Of a DNA stretch of 64,000 nt, positions 58,707 to 64,000 are shown in pieces; position 1 is the stretch's first letter; each line of letters begins with the position of its first letter. The stretch is from the NCBI GenBank assembly GCA_951394045.1, contig OX595988.1, positions 2,929,352 to 2,993,351 on the forward strand, given 5' to 3'. The position numbers were made by a program, and so were the translations under genes. This DNA comes from Nitzschia sp. DOCU1. Lineage: Eukaryota; Bacillariophyta; Bacillariophyceae; Bacillariales; Bacillariaceae. The notes beneath the pieces are model-generated. The model was not told the origin of the DNA. It worked only from the letters and a program-made list of their open reading frames with translations, and made no database searches.

Positions 58707-60266
58707 CTATGTCGGAACATCATCGTCGTCCTTCTTCCTTCGCTTGGCAGCCCGGAAAGTACGAAATGCGTGGCCCACTTTCCTCATCGCGGTTTCGTCG
58801 TCCACTTCGACCCAACCAACCCCGTCGTCCTTGAGGAATTTACCACCTTGCGACTTAACCAAGTCAACGATCTCCATGCTCACTTGTTGCTTCCCGGCGA
58901 ATCCAGCACCATCATACAACGCCTTTCGCTCAATGACTATTTTTCGCAATCGCACATTACCAACATGAGCGTAGAATAATTTACCGCGTCCCAGCAACAC
59001 ATCATTGTGTGAGGGGGTTCCGACGCGAAGAGGCTGAGCCTCTTGACATTTTCCGTGTTCTTGTTTCTGCATCTCAGACTGTTTTAGAATTTTCTCCAGG
59101 AGAGCCCTCCGTTTCTTCCAATGGCCATAACGTAAAGGCGGCGAAATTTCTCCATCTTCCGATACAGGGAAGTCCACGAAAGGGATGCCAAATGACTTCA
59201 AACTAGCTTGAACTTCCTTGTGATTCCCGATGTGTTCCCGTACACGCATCCGTGTGAACATGCCTGCTGCAACCTTGAATACGGCAAACATCGATCTCCA
59301 AAGAATAGAATCTGTGCACAAGTGCATGGCTTCAACTCGGATTGGCAGGCCTGGAACAAGTTTTCCCCATTCGCGATTCAGTTGTTGTCTCTTAGCTATC
59401 TGTTGCCATGTCAAAACTTGGCCGACAATGTAACTTATGACCACCATCCCATTCTTCTGTGTTTCTTCGTCTTCGCTATGGACCATACACGCATAAAAAC
59501 TCTTTTGCAGAACTGCCTTAATTGGGAGTGTTTCTGGCTGTGCCAACTGAAACGAAACCAGCCGACCAGCCCGATCTCGAAAAGGTAGAACCATTCCCAA
59601 TCCCTCATATAGAGCTTTCAAAGCATCCTCTTCTAGGTCTTCTTGAGTAATTTCCTTCACCAGCAAGTCTGGACCAAATAAATCCAACTTAACCTGAAAG
59701 AATTTCACAAAGCGGACAGCCGCTTTTTTGGCATCGAAGCGTTCCGCACGAAGGAAACGTAATCTCAGCTTTATGTTCTGAACATACGCCGAGTTTAACT
59801 CCAGGGCTTTCTTACAAGCGATAGCATGATCATCCATTCCATCAAGCTCTTTTTGAAATAAGTGAAGGGACTGCTCCAATAATTCTGGCGTTTCTTCAAC
59901 GACTTCGGACGAAACCCCATGTATGTCATAATAGAGCTTTTCTCGATCCGCAATGGAAAGTTGAGTTAGCTCATGAGCTAGTAACGAATCGACGTCATCA
60001 GGGCTGAAATCGTTAACTTCATCTAAAGTGAGGAAGTTTTGACCAAACAGAGCAATGTCATCGTCGCCATCATCAGACGATGAGAGATCGGCAGACGTTG
60101 TGTCTGCTTGACCCTGCTGGCTTCTCAGGGTATCATCGGTCAAAAATTCGCCACAAGAGGGCGTTTGGATTCTAGCGTCCCTCTCAGATGAGCAAGAAAT
60201 TTCGCCCTTTCGATCTCCCTGGTTGACGTCCAAGTTATCCATGTTAGCGATGGGAAGTTTCTGCAT
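58707..60266 (-). CDS. CRAL-TRIO (Sec14-like) - DUF6824 fusion, paralog 3, 519 aa
   Basis: The ATG at 60266 gives MQKLPIANMDNLD. An acidic N-terminus (SSDDGDDDIALFGQNF) precedes CRAL-TRIO helices with RLRFLRAERFDAKKAAVRF and the lipid-binding part (GRLVSFQLAQPETL, EETQKNGMVVISYIVGQ, LPIRVEAMHLCTDSILWRS). DUF6824 follows near 415-505: SHNDVLLGRGKLFYAHVGNV, then GGKFLKDDGVGWVEVDDE. It is closest to paralog 2 (22834-24381), sharing REH.GNH.EV and the same layout, with no intron. Ligand and partners are unknown. A Lys/Asp-rich tail (RRKKDDDD) ends the protein. Confidence 0.85.
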   Translation of the reverse strand: MQKLPIANMDNLDVNQGDRKGEISCSSERDARIQTPSCGEFLTDDTLRSQQGQADTTSADLSSSDDGDDDIALFGQNFLTLDEVNDFSPDDVDSLLAHELTQLSIADREKLYYDIHGVSSEVVEETPELLEQSLHLFQKELDGMDDHAIACKKALELNSAYVQNIKLRLRFLRAERFDAKKAAVRFVKFFQVKLDLFGPDLLVKEITQEDLEEDALKALYEGLGMVLPFRDRAGRLVSFQLAQPETLPIKAVLQKSFYACMVHSEDEETQKNGMVVISYIVGQVLTWQQIAKRQQLNREWGKLVPGLPIRVEAMHLCTDSILWRSMFAVFKVAAGMFTRMRVREHIGNHKEVQASLKSFGIPFVDFPVSEDGEISPPLRYGHWKKRRALLEKILKQSEMQKQEHGKCQEAQPLRVGTPSHNDVLLGRGKLFYAHVGNVRLRKIVIERKALYDGAGFAGKQQVSMEIVDLVKSQGGKFLKDDGVGWVEVDDETAMRKVGHAFRTFRAAKRRKKDDDDVPT

Positions 60267-60971
60267 GTATCATGAACAACGGGAATGCCGGCAATAGGTG
60301 AAGGGTGACAAAGAACTGTGGGCAGGGGTGAGTCAAAGTGAAACGGAGGGGCGGCGAGGAAATATGCTTCACGACGATCCCCTTCGTCTGCGGTGGTAAA
60401 ATACTTCAGATCTCGTTGAAGTCCCATGCAGCAATATTGCACACAAGGACATGTGCCACGGAAGGGGCACTCGTGTCGTAGGGCTATTGTCGCGCGTCAT
60501 TATCATAAATATTAATTATGAACGCGTTCACCACTTATCACCATTAGCCTACGTAGCAGACTACGCTACCAGGTACGCAACATCGACACACAATCGTTTC
60601 TCATCGTACGGGACTCTGGAGAAGTCATGTGATCTTTTAATTTGGTGATAAGCCCTACTAGCTACCAGCAAGATGTAGAACGCGCAACTCGTTCCACACG
60701 ATAGTTTTGGAAGCTAAATCTGTGCGTATGTATTACGGTAGTTAGACATGCATACCAGGTACAGACAGTAGTACGCCATCAGCAGGCATCGTGTGTCATC
60801 AGTGTGGTCGATTGAGCACGAGGCCCTTCATCGACTTCACACATCGGCATGAATGGCACACCGCCACCCTACTGACTGTCTGTCTGTACGAGCGCGCGCA
60901 TTCGACGACAGCAACATACCATCACCGCACCTCATTATGCTTGACATTGTAGAGCAAAGGGTTGCTCAAAC
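60267..60971. other. Divergent intergenic region
   Basis: The 705 bp between paralog 3 (minus) and the DUF924 gene (plus) hold no supported gene or repeat. Confidence 0.4.
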
Positions 60972-61754
60972 ATGAGACTATATTCTGGTTGGAGCGTCAT
61001 GTTAACATTTTCCGAATTCGCGACGAAACCTTTCATTCGACGAGCTGCTACCACTCCTATCGAAAAACCTGCTGCTGTGTTATCCTTTTTCTTCGGCGTG
61101 AATTTTTTGGACAACGAGCATGAGGCCGACATGCGAGCGGGATCACCTCTAAAGACTATGGGGAGTCTATGGTACCAGCAAAGCGATGAGTACGATTCCC
61201 TCTGTAGGAACTCGTTCACAGAGGCTGTACGAAGGGCTGGAACAGGAAAACTGTCGAAAATTGCCGGGTGGAACGACTCGGTAGACGGAATCATGAGTCA
61301 GATATTACTTTGCGATCAACTGTCTCGCAATTGTTTCCGTGGAAAGGATGAAGCTTTCCAGTATGACAAAATGGGAGAAGAATTGACGCTTCGAATGGTG
61401 GACGAATACAATACATCATTAGACGACAACAGAGAGCTCGTGGGAGAGTTCTATCCTCCATATCTGGCATTTATGGTGGTTCCACTAATGCATACTGAGA
61501 AGCTTGAAAATCATGAGATGGGTTTGGGATTAATAGACAAGTGCCAGAGGACATACAAGGACGGTGATAGTGGTGACCTGGTATCCATCTTTGAACAGCA
61601 GAAAGGATTCTTGCTGGAACACAAGGCCGTGGTAGAAAAATTTGGCAGGTACCCGCACCGAAACGCCAAATTGGGTCGTACCTCGACCCATGAAGAGAAA
61701 GCCTGGCTGCAAGATGTTGAGAGACTGCCTGGGTGGGCCAAAAGCCAAGGGTAG
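60972..61754 (+). CDS. DUF924 family protein, 260 aa
   Basis: After about 35 N-terminal residues that look like an organelle presequence (MRLYSGWSVMLTFSEFATKP, rich in Arg/Ser), the protein follows the DUF924 pattern. It has LWYQQSDEYDSLCRNSF and LLCDQLSRNCFRGKDEAFQYD (consensus LDQFPRN..RG...AF..D), a P.MHTEKLENHE block (consensus P..HSE....Q), and VVEKFGRYPHRNAKLGRTST near the end. DUF924 proteins are all-helical, common in bacteria and some eukaryotes, and have no proven activity. Length (about 200 in bacteria) fits once the presequence is removed. The conserved Asp, Arg and His positions are all present, so the protein should be intact. Confidence 0.85.
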   Translation: MRLYSGWSVMLTFSEFATKPFIRRAATTPIEKPAAVLSFFFGVNFLDNEHEADMRAGSPLKTMGSLWYQQSDEYDSLCRNSFTEAVRRAGTGKLSKIAGWNDSVDGIMSQILLCDQLSRNCFRGKDEAFQYDKMGEELTLRMVDEYNTSLDDNRELVGEFYPPYLAFMVVPLMHTEKLENHEMGLGLIDKCQRTYKDGDSGDLVSIFEQQKGFLLEHKAVVEKFGRYPHRNAKLGRTSTHEEKAWLQDVERLPGWAKSQG

Positions 61755-62075
61755 ATTGGCATCTTTCCTGGACTTTATCGTGGACCACCGGCAACGTGTT
61801 TTCGAAGTACGGCCATTAGCACAATGTGGCGCCCTGGCGATACGAATTGGCTGTGCTGCATCAAAGAGGACCAGAACAGCAACCAAAGGCAGCAAATTGG
61901 TGGTCGATGCCCTTGTTGGCAACTTGTTCGCTTCGTCATCCACCTTATCCGTCAAGAGCCACCGAACTTTCCTCTCTCTTCTCTAGAGTAGTAAAAGAAA
62001 CTTTTCGTCCATCATCTTGTACCTGGTGCTAGATTAACACGGCGAAAGAATCTCCGTTCGACTGCTTCGTCTTCA
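61755..62075. other. Intergenic after the DUF924 gene
   Basis: Overlapping open frames exist on both strands but none has a domain. The next open stretch starts near 62076. Confidence 0.35.
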
Positions 62076-62825
62076 TGACTCACATGGCGAAACACTGAGG
62101 TTCCTCGACCCCGCTGCTGGAGGGCCAGGAAATTTTCCAAAGGAAGCAGGCTCTCACGTAGACTTCTAGATTGTGCTGCACGGTTTTCACCCCGCCACCT
62201 GTTTAGCATAGCCGACGAGCCTCCCAACAAAGAAGGCAGAAAACCTCCACTTGATGGAGGCACGAGGGCGGGGTTGTTTGGATCAGTCGCCGCTCCTCAC
62301 TCGAATTACTGCTTGGCAGAAATCCGCCCTCCACTCCCTCTCACTCAAAGTCGACATGATGAGCAAACATGGAAAATCACCATACCGGCCACTGTTGATG
62401 GACTTTCATATTCATTAGGCACAGTCAGTGGGAGGCAAAGGCGTCTCGCGGTAGAGGTACCACGAGGTAGATCTACCGGGTTCGTACATTCTTCTTGGAT
62501 CGCAGTTCGGATTGTTGCAAGATGCGAGACCTCAATCCTTTCCACATCAATCGTAGTTCCTTGTTGTTCCTTGGTCAGAGCAACCCATCATGGATTACTG
62601 GGAGAATACCAGTTGGTCTGCGATAGTGCTGATGATGCCGATGGCAAGGATGAAGTTCAAATCTTGGTTTGCAGAACTTCCTCTCGACATGTCGAAGTTT
62701 GGATAAAAGAATTTCTCGAAATGGGGTTCGTCAATTCTGCACCTGTTATGTATTGCCTCCAGTTCAATACGGAGGAACGGTATAAAATATCAATCTGTGC
62801 CCCCGAACAGCAGAGAATGCAATAG
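62076..62825 (+). CDS. Possible exon of an unidentified protein, no start codon seen
   Basis: One plus-strand frame stays open for about 248 codons from 62076 to the stop at 62825, but contains no ATG until near its end. That pattern suits a downstream exon whose first exon was not found, or a decayed gene. Its sequence looks ordinary for a protein: a Lys/Arg/Pro-rich first part, then WKITIPATVDGLSYSLGTV, later GLLGEYQLVCDSADDADGKD and VEVWIKEFLEMGF. No family was recognised and no upstream donor could be matched with confidence. Confidence 0.25.
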
Positions 62826-63590
62826 CTCAACATTCTATGAGCCACAATTAGAGGGCAATCTCCATTGTACGATCGAATCGCGAAGCGGATACTTCGTCCT
62901 ATTCCGTTCCGGTATCACCACGATCCGATGCCGAAGCAACTTCTAGAAGTTGGAACGAAGAGATACTTAGGGTGACTGAAAATGAGCCGTTCGGGCTCAT
63001 CAATCAAAGAGTACATCGCACCCCAAGGTGGATGCTGCTGTTTGAAGTTCCTGTGTGAAGGGGAGCTAGGATTCGTCGATTTTGTTAATGCAGGCTTATC
63101 ACAAGTTTCTCATGACTTAGTCACAATGTTTTGACAATTTCATCGTCAGAAATAATTAGGCCAACCAATTGAAATCCATATCAATTCACGATGACCTGGC
63201 AGAGATCAATCTTGTCTGTGATGTCCTTTTACTTATCAGTTTTCTATCAATGATATTTCTTTGAGGGGGACTAGAGTTGGTTCCGTCAGCACAATATCCC
63301 GATGACGAGCTGATGGATCGGTACTGGGTGCAGTTCTTCTCTTCCCAACTCCGGAGTTTCAATCTCCGCCGTGGTGTTGCTACCATGGCATACTGTAGTG
63401 TGGGTCAACTATTGCCCCCAAGCGATTTTAGTACAGTCCACTGCTTTTCCAACTTGGTCGTAGCCGAAGCAAATACGGCGCTCACCTTTTTGTTATCGGA
63501 CTCTCCTTTTTTGGCTTGGGAATTAAACCGCCTTTGCTCTTCTCACAAATTTGGAATTGGAAACACATCAAACACATCAACTTTTCTAAA
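62826..63590. other. Intergenic, promoter side of the edge gene
   Basis: The 765 bp before the partial gene at 63591 are AT-rich, with no convincing gene. An open frame at 63277-63834 overlaps the edge gene in another frame and is rejected. Confidence 0.4.
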
Positions 63591-64000
63591 ATGCACCCAC
63601 CAGCATCGAGCCGTTTCGAGACTGTTGTCAGTCCTACCATTGAGCGAGGCAGCAACAGCAATACCAAGAAGTCAAGAAGGAGACCTCGGACCATCGCCTG
63701 GGCCAAGAAATGCCATGTTAAGGGTATCGCGACTCTTGATCAGTACTCGGAGCAAGAAAAGGCCGACTCTTTCTATGGTCCTGAGGATTACCAACGATTG
63801 CGAGAAGAGACGTCAGAGGTCTGTTTCCTCATGAAGCACGGTACCAAGGAGAGCGATGAACTTACTTACCGTGGCCTCGAGTTTAAGCGAGACGGCGAGA
63901 GCCGCCGACGCAAACTCAACCGCCTCCGAGTTAACCTTGCCGTTTTCGAGGAAAACGACAAGCAATTCGAGCAAGGCTACTATGACGCTGAAGCCATTGG
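63591..64000 (+). CDS. Diatom RGLE-family protein, partial (runs off the right edge)
   Basis: The ATG at 63591 follows a CTTTTCTAAAATG context and opens 136 codons that continue past the window end. An N-terminal basic tract (KKSRRRPRTIAWAK) is followed by TLDQYSEQEKADSFYGPEDY and then YRGLEFKRDGESRRRKLNRL and AVFEEND. This matches a widespread diatom family in which a Y.EEE....WY...D motif precedes RGLE.R...G..RR......AVF.EQ. The function is unknown; members are numerous in diatoms. The 3' end is missing here. Confidence 0.7.
   Translation, partial: MHPPASSRFETVVSPTIERGSNSNTKKSRRRPRTIAWAKKCHVKGIATLDQYSEQEKADSFYGPEDYQRLREETSEVCFLMKHGTKESDELTYRGLEFKRDGESRRRKLNRLRVNLAVFEENDKQFEQGYYDAEAI

Noticed and set aside
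63277..63834. Plus-strand 185-codon frame near the right edge
   Set aside because: It overlaps the partial RGLE-family gene at 63591 in another frame, and only that gene has recognisable motifs.

Overview
The window is nuclear DNA from a eukaryotic alga, most likely a pennate diatom. The evidence is: short GT-AG introns (68-204 nt) in five genes; four copies of the diatom-typical DUF6824 domain (core NDVLLGRGK ... GGRFL ... W.EV.D); a diatom-type ER-plastid-thylakoid presequence on a TraB protein; and, at the right edge, a member of the diatom family with the RGLE..R.....RR signature. The genus cannot be fixed from the sequence. There are about 25 supportable protein genes on both strands, no operons, and no recognisable tRNA, rRNA or CRISPR.

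Layout. 0-11 kb: an LRR protein, a small DUF2834-like membrane protein, a CRAL-TRIO (Sec14-like)-DUF6824 fusion with one intron, an amino-acid transporter, a medium-chain reductase (MDR) with an unusual C-terminal extension, and a DUF1415 protein. 11.3-17.8 kb: a 2148-residue protein made mostly of 24 alternating ubiquitin-like (Ubl) domains. It ends in the same duplicated C-terminal module as the MDR. 18-22.4 kb: two divergent copies of a small membrane protein flanking a secreted Cys-rich protein, then an acidic/basic nuclear-type protein. 22.8-31.3 kb: a second CRAL-TRIO-DUF6824 fusion, a renalase-like flavoprotein, a TraB protein with a three-part plastid-lumen presequence, a ten-helix DMT transporter and an orphan membrane protein. 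31.8-34.2 kb: a decayed piggyBac element with TTAA target duplications and terminal inverted repeats. 35.4-53 kb: a loose glycan neighbourhood (GT-B-like protein, GT8, polysaccharide pyruvyl transferase, and a GT32-like/pyruvyl-transferase/GT8 triple fusion), interrupted by a second giant Ubl-array protein (about 14 domains), a frame-broken Cys-rich membrane protein, an inverted-repeat element and a cytochrome b561. 53-64 kb: sparse, with a DUF6824-only protein, a third CRAL-TRIO-DUF6824 fusion, a DUF924 protein and a gene running off the right edge.

How they may work together. Two themes recur. (1) Large non-conjugating Ubl arrays: two unrelated-length genes, neither ending in Gly-Gly, one sharing a tail module with a neighbouring oxidoreductase. 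(2) Families present both as separate genes and as fusions (GT8 with pyruvyl transferase; CRAL-TRIO with DUF6824), which suggests Golgi glycan modification and lipid-linked regulation. Functional links are inference. Introns and start codons were chosen by eye from splice consensus, reading phase and comparison of paralogs inside the window.
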